NCBI GenBank assembly: GCA_029062165.1
Contig: JAIDQQ010000020.1
Location: 1-64,000 of the forward strand
Origin: Ruminococcus sp.
Lineage (GTDB): Bacteria > Bacillota > Clostridia > Oscillospirales > Ruminococcaceae
Length of the DNA: 64,000 bases
Direction of reading: 5' to 3'
A model generated the notes under the pieces. The model did no database searches. It saw only the letters and a program-made list of their open reading frames with translations, and was not told where the DNA came from. Below are positions 56,681 to 64,000 of the stretch, one piece after another; positions within the stretch are counted from its first letter, which is position 1, and the number at the start of each line of letters is the position of its first letter. The position numbers and the translations under genes were made by a program.

Positions 56681-56711
56681 AGTCTCCGTCTCCGGTATGG
56701 AAACGGAGACT
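56681..56711. other. Hairpin between icd and rex
   Basis: AGTCTCCGT (56681-56689) pairs with ACGGAGACT (56703-56711). The T-run is on the plus side only, so it is not a typical terminator for icd; rex may be co-transcribed. Confidence 0.5.
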
Positions 56712-56717
56712 TCTTTT

Positions 56718-57929
56718 TTACATTAATTTATCAAGTCTTATTTTTATTTCGTCAAGGAAAGTCTTTGAATCAACTTTTTTCTTGTTTTCGAGTTTTGAAA
56801 TAAGATATAAGTCACCTGTCATAACGCCGTCCTCGATAGTCTGTACTGTAGCCTTTTCGAGTTTGTCGGCAAATTCACAGAGTTCCGGTGTATTATCGAG
56901 TTCACCACGTTTTCTTAAAGCACCGCTCCATGCGAATATTGTAGCAACTGAATTTGTGGAAGTCTCCTCACCTTTGAGATACTTATAATAGTGTCTCTGT
57001 ACCGTACCGTGTGCGGCTTCGTATTCGTAAATGCCGTCCGGTGAAACGAGTACGGAAGTCATCATAGCAAGACTACCATAAGCAGTTGAAACCATATCCG
57101 ACATAACATCGCCATCGTAATTCTTACAAGCCCATATATATCCACCGTTTGAGCGGATTACTCTTGCTACAGCGTCGTCAATGAGTGTATAGAAATATTC
57201 TATACCGGCTTCTTCGTACTTTTCCTTGTATTCGTTGTCATATATTTCTTGGAAAATATCCTTGAATCTGTGGTCATATTTCTTTGAAATCGTATCTTTT
57301 GTCGCAAACCATACGTCCTGCTTTAAATCAAGTCCGTAATTTAAACAGGTTCTTGCGAAACTTGCTATACTGTCGTCGAGGTTATGAAGTCCCTGAATAA
57401 TGCCGTCACATTTTGAAAAGTCGTGAATAAGTTCACGTTTTTCGTTACCGTTTTCGTCAGTAACGACGAGTTCAGCCTTACAACCTTTTTCAACTCTCAT
57501 TTCTGTATTTTTATAAACATCTCCGTATGCGTGACGTGCAATGGTGATAGGCTTAGTCCATGTAGGAATATACGGCTCAATGCCCTTGACTATGATAGGT
57601 GTACGGAAAACTGTACCGTCGAGGGCTGCACGGATTGTACCGTTAGGTGATTTCCACATCTGTGTGAGGTTGTATTCAGGCATTCTTGCGGCGTTAGGTG
57701 TGATAGTCGCACACTTTACGGCAACACCGTATTTTTTAGTAGCCTCTGCGGAATCCATAGTAACTTTATCTTTTGTAGCCTCTCTGTATTCGAGACCTAA
57801 ATCATAGTATTCCGTATTGAGTTCAACATATGGTTCAAGAAGTGTTTCCTTAATCCACTTCCACAGAATACGTGTCATTTCGTCGCCGTCCATCTCGACA
57901 AGCGGAGTTTTCATAGTAATTTTAGCCAT
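56718..57929 (-). CDS. icd: NADP+-dependent isocitrate dehydrogenase (dimeric, eukaryote-like type)
   Basis: Oxidises isocitrate to 2-oxoglutarate with NADP+. 403 residues beginning [23 protein letters not shown], of the homodimeric type related to eukaryotic IDH1/2 rather than E. coli Icd. Other motifs: [24 protein letters not shown] and [24 protein letters not shown] precedes the ATG. It feeds glutamate synthesis as part of a split TCA cycle with aconitase. Confidence 0.97.
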   Translation of the reverse strand: MAKITMKTPLVEMDGDEMTRILWKWIKETLLEPYVELNTEYYDLGLEYREATKDKVTMDSAEATKKYGVAVKCATITPNAARMPEYNLTQMWKSPNGTIRAALDGTVFRTPIIVKGIEPYIPTWTKPITIARHAYGDVYKNTEMRVEKGCKAELVVTDENGNEKRELIHDFSKCDGIIQGLHNLDDSIASFARTCLNYGLDLKQDVWFATKDTISKKYDHRFKDIFQEIYDNEYKEKYEEAGIEYFYTLIDDAVARVIRSNGGYIWACKNYDGDVMSDMVSTAYGSLAMMTSVLVSPDGIYEYEAAHGTVQRHYYKYLKGEETSTNSVATIFAWSGALRKRGELDNTPELCEFADKLEKATVQTIEDGVMTGDLYLISKLENKKKVDSKTFLDEIKIRLDKLM

Positions 57930-57952
57930 TGGTTTTTACCTCCTGTAAATTT

Positions 57953-58495
57953 TTATCCCATTAAATATATTATACCATAAATTCCGGCAAATAACAGGAT
58001 TACTGCAATTTCAATAAGCATAAGAACGATATTTTTTATTACCGCATATTTCAATGAAATCCGGTCATTGTACGTGCTTTTATGTACGCCCACAAGAAAC
58101 GCAAATATAATACCCATAATCATATAACCGACAAATCCTAAAGTCATGAATCTTGCAACCGCACACCCGATAACAAACCCTGCAATATGTGGAAAAAGAA
58201 GCTTGAATAAAGCATATCCGCCAGCATTTCCCTTGCTTTCATTGTGGGCTTGTGTAGGAATACCCATTTTTTCAAGTTCAGTTTTTGAAAAGTATTTTTC
58301 CGGAGAAGTCCTTTTCATTTCCGAATGTTCGGAATAACGACACAGTTCAGTCATCATCAGATTTTTCGGAAGGTCCATTTTGTTATTATTGATGTCTTGA
58401 ATTTCTTCATATCCTCGTGATGCATACAGTCTATAATCATCTTTCAAGTCAGTCAATGCGTTTTTAATATCGTCTTTCAGTTCATTCTTATTCAT
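57953..58495 (-). CDS. Membrane protein of unknown function
   Basis: 180 residues: a charged cytoplasmic N-terminal half (about 1-95, including YASRGYEEIQDINNNKMDLP) and three or four membrane segments in the second half. No family recognised. It lies 23 bases ahead of icd on the same strand, so the two may be co-transcribed. Confidence 0.6.
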   Translation of the reverse strand: MNKNELKDDIKNALTDLKDDYRLYASRGYEEIQDINNNKMDLPKNLMMTELCRYSEHSEMKRTSPEKYFSKTELEKMGIPTQAHNESKGNAGGYALFKLLFPHIAGFVIGCAVARFMTLGFVGYMIMGIIFAFLVGVHKSTYNDRISLKYAVIKNIVLMLIEIAVILLFAGIYGIIYLMG

Positions 58496-58680
58496 AAAGT
58501 CCCCTGTCCCGCCCTTTCTTTACAGTCGATACGTGGTAATAACGGTAATTTATAACAATACGCTTGTAAATTGTCGTGAATATAACATTAAAGAGTTTTC
58601 CGGTATTCGACCGGAGTGAATTTTTGTAATTGACAGTTACAAAGATATATCCGCCCTGTAAAAAATATACCGAATAAGAA

Positions 58681-59139
58681 TTATTTTTCGATAAGGTCAA
58701 TAGTCCAGTTGATTCGCTGGATATTCATATCAAGTTCACGCAGATGTTTTGACATAGTGTCAACTTTTTTCTGTAAGTCTACAACGTCAACCGTACTTAA
58801 AATTTTTATTTCCGTATTTGAATAACGGTTTACAACTGCACTTGTTTCTGACAGAAAACTTCTAAGAACTGATATTTTTTTCTGCAAAACATCTTTTTCC
58901 GCAATCATATCTGTAAGCGATACACCATTTTCAACCGTCATGCAATTGGTGTAGTTGATATTTTTAATCAACTTTGCCATTTCGTCGGAAACATTGTCGA
59001 GTTCCGCAATGAGTATATACGGATTTTCAGCAGGTTTTTCGCCCTCCTGAACTTTGGCATTCTGATTAAGTCTGCTATGAATATTGTTTATTTTGGTTTT
59101 CATTTCCGCACGGAGTGCAAGTGCTTCAGCGAGTTTCAT
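58681..59139 (-). CDS. DIP1984-family coiled-coil protein
   Basis: 152 residues with the family pattern: MKLAEALALRAEMKTKINNI, QEGEKPAENP, TNCMTVENGVSLTDMIAEKD, RYSNTEIK, STVDVVDL and a last part RELDMNIQRINW. Almost all helix, likely coiled coil. Function not established (family once annotated septicolysin-like). It follows the PARG-like gene by 12 bases. Confidence 0.85.
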   Translation of the reverse strand: MKLAEALALRAEMKTKINNIHSRLNQNAKVQEGEKPAENPYILIAELDNVSDEMAKLIKNINYTNCMTVENGVSLTDMIAEKDVLQKKISVLRSFLSETSAVVNRYSNTEIKILSTVDVVDLQKKVDTMSKHLRELDMNIQRINWTIDLIEK

Positions 59140-59151
59140 TTATTACCTCCT

Positions 59152-59859
59152 TTACGGTATAGCGAAAATAACTTCAACACTGTCGGGAACGTATTTATTA
59201 ATAACTTCCTCGAACATAGGGAAAACTGTTTCACGCTTATTTCCGAACACACCGCACCCGAATGCACCAAGTATTAAAATATCTGTCTTTTTTTCGAGTG
59301 CAAGCATGATTATTTTTCTGATTCTTGTATACATTATGCTGTTTATTTTCTTACCTGAAAACATGAACTTTGCAAAAGTCCTGTTTACCGCCGGACTTGT
59401 TATGAAATTACACAAAACCGGCGTTTCAAGACGTATGCCGTCGTCGTTTCTTATGACAGGTACATTTGCCGAATAAATCATGATGTCAGTATAATCCGGT
59501 GTGATATGGAGTATATTTTTATGATAATAGTCTTTCTGTTCCTTTATAGTATAATACAGCAGTGATGCACGACATATGTCCTCTTCCTGAGCCTTTCCGC
59601 CGATTATGTACGCACCGCCTGCGTGTTTTGCGTTTGCGAAGTTGAGAGCGGTTATATTTCCATTGCCTGCGTACTCAATGACCGCCTGTGTAGTAGTCGC
59701 TTTTATAGTATTTTCCGCAATGGAAAAATATTTTTCACGTTTTATTTCCGGAAACTTCCTGAAAGTATATACCGTCTCGGAAGTCATATCGGAAAAATTA
59801 CCCTCTCGGAAAATACGGTCATTTTCACGTTTTATGTCCATGTAATCAGCTAATGACAT
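59152..59859 (-). CDS. TIGR02452-family protein (microbial PARG-like ADP-ribose glycohydrolase fold)
   Basis: 235 residues. The central motif NFANAKHAGGAYIIGGKAQE, followed by ED and ICRAS, matches the microbial poly(ADP-ribose) glycohydrolase-like family. The paired glutamates of GGG-X-QEE type enzymes are seen as QEED. A C-terminal glycine-rich loop LGAFGCGVFGNKRE binds ADP-ribose in the family. It is the second ADP-ribose-type gene in the window. It forms a unit with the DIP1984 gene. Substrate unknown. Confidence 0.82.
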   Translation of the reverse strand: MSLADYMDIKRENDRIFREGNFSDMTSETVYTFRKFPEIKREKYFSIAENTIKATTTQAVIEYAGNGNITALNFANAKHAGGAYIIGGKAQEEDICRASLLYYTIKEQKDYYHKNILHITPDYTDIMIYSANVPVIRNDDGIRLETPVLCNFITSPAVNRTFAKFMFSGKKINSIMYTRIRKIIMLALEKKTDILILGAFGCGVFGNKRETVFPMFEEVINKYVPDSVEVIFAIP

Positions 59860-59892
59860 ATTTTATCACTCCTGACTATAAATTTTACTAAT

Positions 59893-60579
59893 TTACTTGC
59901 TCCGTATTATTTTTTCCGGATTTTTCAGTGATATATTTAAATCTTTATCAATTATAAAATCAATGTATCTGTCCTGACAATCACAATCAAGCATTAATGT
60001 GGCTTCTCCGTCTGCTATCGCTTTTACTACACAATAGCTGTATCCTTTTGGAGAAGTTCCGTAATAATAGACAGTATTGGTATCTGTAATTTCAATTATT
60101 TCAGAACTTTCGTTTTTATATTTACACGAATCAATACTTATTATTTCCTGAATACAGCCATTCTGTTGATAAAGTACCGGAGTTTTCCACATAATTAAAG
60201 CCTCGTCGTTCTGAATAAATACGGATACCTGTGAATGTATGTTGTTATCATATTTTGTCAGAAGGTTATAATCGTATCTGTTTTCCGAAAGTTTCGGCAT
60301 TGTCTGTGCGGATAGTTCTTTTTTCATAAGACACAAATCAAAAACATCAAGTTTTCCGTCCTGACAGAAATCAGCAGTTTTCAGGTTTATAATGTCATTA
60401 TCAGAACCGGATAACAACCATTTCTGAAATAATACAACATCAGATACATTGAATACGCCGTCACCGTTTATATCCCCCTGTACTTCAACGATTTCCGGCT
60501 GAACATCTGCAACAGCAGTCAATGAAACACATGAACATAACATTACTGCTGAAAGTAATGCTCCCATAAATTTTTTCAT
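59893..60579 (-). CDS. Secreted dockerin protein with dockerin near the N-terminus
   Basis: 228 residues. A signal peptide (MKKFMGALLSAVMLCSCVSLTAVA, here abbreviated to its first 20: MKKFMGALLSAVMLCSCVSL) leads to a dockerin at about 33-95, with loops DINGDGVFNVSD and DFCQDGKLDVFD. A C-terminal domain of about 130 beta-rich residues is unrecognised. The cysteine in the signal region (CSC) could also make it a lipoprotein. Dockerins normally sit at the C-terminus. AGGTAT-like site is weak. Confidence 0.8.
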   Translation of the reverse strand: MKKFMGALLSAVMLCSCVSLTAVADVQPEIVEVQGDINGDGVFNVSDVVLFQKWLLSGSDNDIINLKTADFCQDGKLDVFDLCLMKKELSAQTMPKLSENRYDYNLLTKYDNNIHSQVSVFIQNDEALIMWKTPVLYQQNGCIQEIISIDSCKYKNESSEIIEITDTNTVYYYGTSPKGYSYCVVKAIADGEATLMLDCDCQDRYIDFIIDKDLNISLKNPEKIIRSK

Positions 60580-60609
60580 ACCATATACCTCCGAAGATTT
60601 TTTATTGAA

Positions 60610-60654
60610 CCTGCTCCGTTTAAGTTTATATTTTTATATTTTATCCGGAGCAGG
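60610..60654. repeat. Inverted pair of the octamer CCTGCTCC/GGAGCAGG
   Basis: CCTGCTCCG (60610-60618) and CGGAGCAGG (60646-60654) face each other across about 27 AT-rich bases, between the end of acn and the dockerin gene. The two could form a 9-bp stem, possibly a terminator for acn, although the T-run is poor. Confidence 0.6.
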
Positions 60655-60664
60655 ATATATTTTT

Positions 60665-62602
60665 TTATTTCATGGATTCCCTTGTATAGTCAAGAAGTCC
60701 ACCGGCAAGCATAATATCTTTCATACGTCCGGAGAGTTCACAGAGTACAGGAATTTCTTTACCGTTAGTCTTGTTTATAACAGTAAGTTCAGACTGTCCG
60801 TTTTCAACTGCTTTTCTTACGTCAGCTAAAACAAGTTCGTCGCCCTGATTAATGCTGTCGTAGTCTGCTTCGTTTACGAATGTAAGCGGAAGTATACCTG
60901 CGTTCACGAGGTTAGCACGGTGTATACGTGCGAATGACTTAACCAGTACAGCCTTTACACCGAGGTAAAGCGGTGCGAGTGCAGCGTGTTCACGAGAAGA
61001 ACCCTGTCCGTAGTTTGAACCGCCTACTATTATACTCTTTCCGAGTGCCTTAGCTCTTTCAGGGAAAGTCTCGTCACATACGGCGAAACAGTGTTGTGAA
61101 ATTTTCGGAATATTTGAACGTAACGGAAGTATCTTCGCACCGGCTGGCATAATGTGGTCAGTAGTAATGTTATCGCCGACTTTAAGTGAAACAGGTGCGT
61201 CAATAGTTTCGAGAAGCGGTGCGGTTTCCGGATAAGGCTTTATGTTTGGTCCTCTTAGGATTTCCACACTGTCCATATCTTCAGCCGGTACTGGCGGAAC
61301 AACCATATTGTCATTTATTGCGAATACTTCCGGCAGTTTAAATTCAGGCATTTCACCGAGTTCACGAGGGTCTGTAAGATAACCTGTAAGTGCAGATACA
61401 GCAGCCATTTCAGGCGATACAAGATAAATCTGACCGTCCTTAGTTCCGGAACGTCCCTCAAAATTTCTGTTGAAAGTACGGAGCGAAATACCCTTTGAAT
61501 TTGGTGACTGTCCCATACCGATACACGGACCACAAGCACTTTCGAGGATTCTCGCACCGGCTTCAATGAGGTCTGATAATGCACCATTCTGTGCAAGCAT
61601 ATTGAGTACCTGTTTTGAACCAGGGGCGATTGAAAGTGAAACATCCGGATTGACTGTTTTTCCTTTCAGTATGTGTGCTACTTTCAGCATATCGAGAAGT
61701 GAAGAGTTTGTACATGAACCTATGCAAACTTGGTCAACTTTAAGTCTGCCGATTTCCTCTACACTCTTGACGTTATCCGGTGAGTGCGGACATGCGGCAA
61801 GCGGTACGAGTTCACTTAGATTTATTGTTAATTCTTCGTCGTAAACTGCATCTTCGTCAGCGGAAAGTGGTGTCCATACTTCTTCACGACACTGTGCTTT
61901 AAGGAATTGTTTAGTAGTTTCGTCAGATGGGAAAATAGATGTAGTAGCACCTAATTCAGCACCCATGTTTGTTATAGTAGCACGTTCCGGCACTGAAAGA
62001 GTTTTCACACCTTCGCCACAGTATTCGATAACTTTTCCTACTCCACCTTTTACCGATAGTCTGCGGAGTACCTCTAATATAACGTCCTTGGCGGATACCC
62101 ACGGATTAAGTTTTCCGGTAAGTTCTACTTTTACGACTTTCGGACAGGTTATATAATATGCTCCGCCACCCATAGCTACAGCGACGTCAAGACCGCCTGC
62201 TCCTATGGCAATCATGCCTATACCGCCACCAGTAGGTGTATGGCTGTCTGAACCGATAAGGGTCTTACCAGGTATGCCGAATCTTTCAAGGTGTACCTGA
62301 TGACAGATTCCATTTCCTGGGCGTGAGAAGTATATACCGTGTTTCTTTGCGACGCTTCCTATAAAACGGTGGTCATCAGCGTTTTCAAAACCGTTCTGGA
62401 GTGTGTTGTGGTCTATGTAGGCGACTGAACGTTCAGTCTTTACACGAGGTACGCCAATAGCCTCAAACTCAAGATAAGCCATAGTACCGGTTGCGTCCTG
62501 TGTGAGAGTCTGATCAATACGGATTCCGATTTCCTGACCTTTGACGTATTCACCGTCAACAAGGTGTGCTTTAAGTATTTTTTCTGTAAGGGTTAAACCC
62601 AT
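60665..62602 (-). CDS. acn: Aconitate hydratase
   Basis: Interconverts citrate and isocitrate using a 4Fe-4S cluster. The 645-residue protein has the short mitochondrial-like/isopropylmalate-isomerase-like form. Cluster ligands are seen in CIGSCTNSS and ACGPCIGMGQSP, with substrate residues in NRNFEGRSG and GGSNYGQGSSREHAAL near the end. I place the start at the ATG 62602 (a TTG two codons before is possible). Its promoter overlaps a Rex-like site. With icd it forms the oxidative TCA branch. Confidence 0.96.
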   Translation of the reverse strand: MGLTLTEKILKAHLVDGEYVKGQEIGIRIDQTLTQDATGTMAYLEFEAIGVPRVKTERSVAYIDHNTLQNGFENADDHRFIGSVAKKHGIYFSRPGNGICHQVHLERFGIPGKTLIGSDSHTPTGGGIGMIAIGAGGLDVAVAMGGGAYYITCPKVVKVELTGKLNPWVSAKDVILEVLRRLSVKGGVGKVIEYCGEGVKTLSVPERATITNMGAELGATTSIFPSDETTKQFLKAQCREEVWTPLSADEDAVYDEELTINLSELVPLAACPHSPDNVKSVEEIGRLKVDQVCIGSCTNSSLLDMLKVAHILKGKTVNPDVSLSIAPGSKQVLNMLAQNGALSDLIEAGARILESACGPCIGMGQSPNSKGISLRTFNRNFEGRSGTKDGQIYLVSPEMAAVSALTGYLTDPRELGEMPEFKLPEVFAINDNMVVPPVPAEDMDSVEILRGPNIKPYPETAPLLETIDAPVSLKVGDNITTDHIMPAGAKILPLRSNIPKISQHCFAVCDETFPERAKALGKSIIVGGSNYGQGSSREHAALAPLYLGVKAVLVKSFARIHRANLVNAGILPLTFVNEADYDSINQGDELVLADVRKAVENGQSELTVINKTNGKEIPVLCELSGRMKDIMLAGGLLDYTRESMK

Positions 62603-62633
62603 TTTCAATCATTCCTTTCATTGATATGATTTT

Positions 62634-62662
62634 ATTGTACACCAATTAACAGACTTTGTCAA
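62634..62662 (-). promoter_or_regulatory. acn promoter
   Basis: Minus strand TTGACA (62662-62657), 17-base spacer, TACAAT (62639-62634), 32 bases before the ATG. Confidence 0.75.
62635..62652. promoter_or_regulatory. Rex-like operator within the acn promoter
   Basis: TTGTACACCAATTAACAG matches TTGTTAA-N4-TTAACAA at 11 of 14 positions and covers the -10 and spacer, a position suited to repression. Confidence 0.45.
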
Positions 62663-62683
62663 GATTTAAACAGGTTAAAAAAT

Positions 62684-62714
62684 AAAAAAAGAGGTCACAA
62701 ATAGCAACCTCTTT
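62684..62714 (-). terminator. Terminator of the 63 kb small-gene run
   Basis: AAAGAGGT (62688-62695) pairs with ACCTCTTT (62707-62714) and a seven-T run follows on the minus strand, just upstream of the acn promoter. Confidence 0.82.
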
Positions 62715-62766
62715 GTCTGTCTGTGGATAGTATAACATATTATTCCGTAAATGTCAATAGTTTCAG

Positions 62767-63000
62767 TTATTTTTTCGGAACGATATATTCCGGATTTTCT
62801 TCAACTTTTTCTTCATAACCTATACCATTGTTGCAATTTTCAGGTGGATTCCAGTGATTCATAAAAGCGTAATGCTTATATGGTATACCTTCCGGAAATG
62901 CCTTACACTTCCAATCATCAGTTATATTTTTCTGTGGTAAAAAATTTGCACATCTTACACAACGAGGAATACTTATCATTTTATCACTTATTTCAAGCAT
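62767..63000 (-). CDS. Small cysteine-rich protein (77 aa)
   Basis: Probably metal-binding: CVRCANF (15-18 for the CxxC), WKCKAFPEGIP and a later Cys and His (NHWNPPENCNNG). Similar short proteins with a CKAFPxGIP motif are frequent in Firmicutes and have no known function. It begins within the preceding stop (TAATG). Confidence 0.68.
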   Translation of the reverse strand: MLEISDKMISIPRCVRCANFLPQKNITDDWKCKAFPEGIPYKHYAFMNHWNPPENCNNGIGYEEKVEENPEYIVPKK

Positions 63001-63230
63001 TAAATATCAATGTTTGTTATATGATTGAATATTTCTGTCAGAGATTTGCCGTCAAAAATTCTGATATTAAAAACTTCTTCAATACTTTTTGCAACAACAG
63101 CCTCTTCACCATACCACATATCAAAATGTTCTGCATTTATAGGGTAAATTCCACAGGGAATATCATTGTAATCAAAGTCGACAAAATTTACAAGAGAATT
63201 TATTCTATCTTTAAAATCTGATAAATTCAT
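63000..63230 (-). CDS. Small hypothetical protein (76 aa)
   Basis: Acidic 76-residue protein (MNLSDFKDRINSL ... GKSLTEIFNHITNIDI). No family recognised. It overlaps the next small gene by one base, suggesting they work as a pair. Confidence 0.6.
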   Translation of the reverse strand: MNLSDFKDRINSLVNFVDFDYNDIPCGIYPINAEHFDMWYGEEAVVAKSIEEVFNIRIFDGKSLTEIFNHITNIDI

Positions 63231-63262
63231 AAATATCCTCTTTGTCTGTCGGGGTTATTATA

Positions 63263-64000
63263 TCATATTTTTCCGGAAATGTCAAGATTTTTTTCAGACG
63301 CAGTTTCTTTTTCAAGCTGTATGAGCCGTATGAAATGTATCAGTACGCCTATATTTATCGGCATAAATATGAAACTTAAATAACCTATGAATATATTGAA
63401 CAGGTTTATAAAAAAATCAACTATTGTCAGCGATTTTCCGAAAGCCATATATAAGAACGTCATAATCAATACAACAACCGGAATATTAAATATTGCAGAT
63501 GCTATAATATATCCATATCCCTTATAACTTACAATAGGTCTGTTCTGATTGAGTTTACCTACAATAAGCGTTATGATACAGCCTATCGTACCTGCTACAG
63601 ATAACAACCATACTTCTAAAACAGAATAACTTAAGCCCTCTGATACTACATAATCCGGTTTTATTCTATTCCTTTCAAGATTATATGAAATATCCTGCAG
63701 ATAAAATTTTCCGAGCGATACAATCGGTATCTGCTTTGAAATATGTAATATATTTCCGTTGCCGTCGAATACTACAGCATAACACTTTTTATACTTATTG
63801 CAGAACTCCTTAAACTTTTCATCTCTCTCAGACATATGATAAGACGGTAAACATACACATTGACTTATTTTATAGGGAATACCGTTATATTCTTCGTGCG
63901 TATTGTGATGACCTTCAGAATCTTGTATGTAAATTTCCAGTCTTGAATCTTTCACGTGCATAAGCATACTCCGGTAACCGTCTTTATTGTAGTTTACTAT
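63263..64000 (-). CDS. Membrane protein, 5' end beyond window
   Basis: The frame is open to the last base of the window, so the start is missing; an internal ATG lies at 63967. The visible part has an N-terminal soluble region of about 120 residues (IYIQDSEGHH..., GKFYLQDISYNLERNRI), then four membrane segments and a short charged tail. Unrecognised. It may include another secreted or signalling part upstream. Confidence 0.6.
   Translation of the reverse strand: MVNYNKDGYRSMLMHVKDSRLEIYIQDSEGHHNTHEEYNGIPYKISQCVCLPSYHMSERDEKFKEFCNKYKKCYAVVFDGNGNILHISKQIPIVSLGKFYLQDISYNLERNRIKPDYVVSEGLSYSVLEVWLLSVAGTIGCIITLIVGKLNQNRPIVSYKGYGYIIASAIFNIPVVVLIMTFLYMAFGKSLTIVDFFINLFNIFIGYLSFIFMPINIGVLIHFIRLIQLEKETASEKNLDISGKI

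Noticed and set aside
56681..56711. icd terminator
   Set aside because: The stem is strong but the T-run is on the plus side only, where no gene needs it.
58488..58700. Minus-strand 70-codon open frame between the DIP1984 and membrane protein genes
   Set aside because: Overlaps the ends of both neighbours, has no ribosome-binding site and an unlikely amino-acid composition.

Overview
Organism. The window looks like a chromosome piece from a low-GC, strictly anaerobic Firmicute close to Ruminococcus (Oscillospiraceae). The evidence is two secreted dockerin proteins, a wall hydrolase with a threonine-rich linker, an intracellular GH5 glucanase, class III (glycyl radical) ribonucleotide reductase, the redox repressor Rex, Hdr/Flx electron-transfer genes and a Gram-positive style FHA-FtsW-PBP cluster. 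Vegetative promoters are very close to TTGACA-17-TATAAT. Genes are densely packed, mostly on the minus strand, and often overlap by 1-10 bases. No tRNA, rRNA, CRISPR array, IS element or prophage was seen.

Layout. 1-5.2 kb (minus): HPF (cut by the window edge), an FHA/FtsW/PBP operon and a SleB-like wall hydrolase. 5.6-11 kb (plus): ligA translationally coupled to a TARG1-like macrodomain gene, an ArsC/Spx protein, and a copper ATPase with metal-binding domains at both ends. 11-16.8 kb (minus): fhs-tsaE-tsaB-rpiB-upp-mrp. 17-30.5 kb: Na+/solute symporter, cytosolic GH5, C11 protease with a two-component system, a DUF2262 pair, a MacB-like ABC exporter, a dockerin protein and mtnN. 30.6-33.4 kb (plus): a probable 6S RNA followed by small accessory genes (two membrane paralogues, DUF5984, three tandem basic proteins). 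33.4-36.3 kb: nrdDG. 37.5-41 kb (plus): a zinc-ribbon gene, four tandem PIN/NYN-like nuclease paralogues that progressively lose catalytic residues, then pyrE. 41-43.9 kb: accessory small genes.

43.9-62.6 kb (minus) is the metabolic core. One closely packed run reads fumC-hdrB-hdrC-hdrA-flxD(mvhD)-flxC-flxB-flxA-frdB-frdA, followed by an AAE-family anion exporter. rex, icd and acn lie upstream. I read it as a soluble NADH-linked, possibly electron-bifurcating fumarate reductase fed by fumarase and ending in succinate export. acn and icd would supply the oxidative arm of a split TCA cycle. Rex-like operators lie in front of both acn and fumC. This operon is the best candidate in the window for an undescribed system.

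A second window-wide signal is the octamer GGAGCAGG/CCTGCTCC. I counted 30 copies on the two strands, in all three reading frames and in intergenic DNA. That suggests a DNA-level signal such as a Chi-like site.
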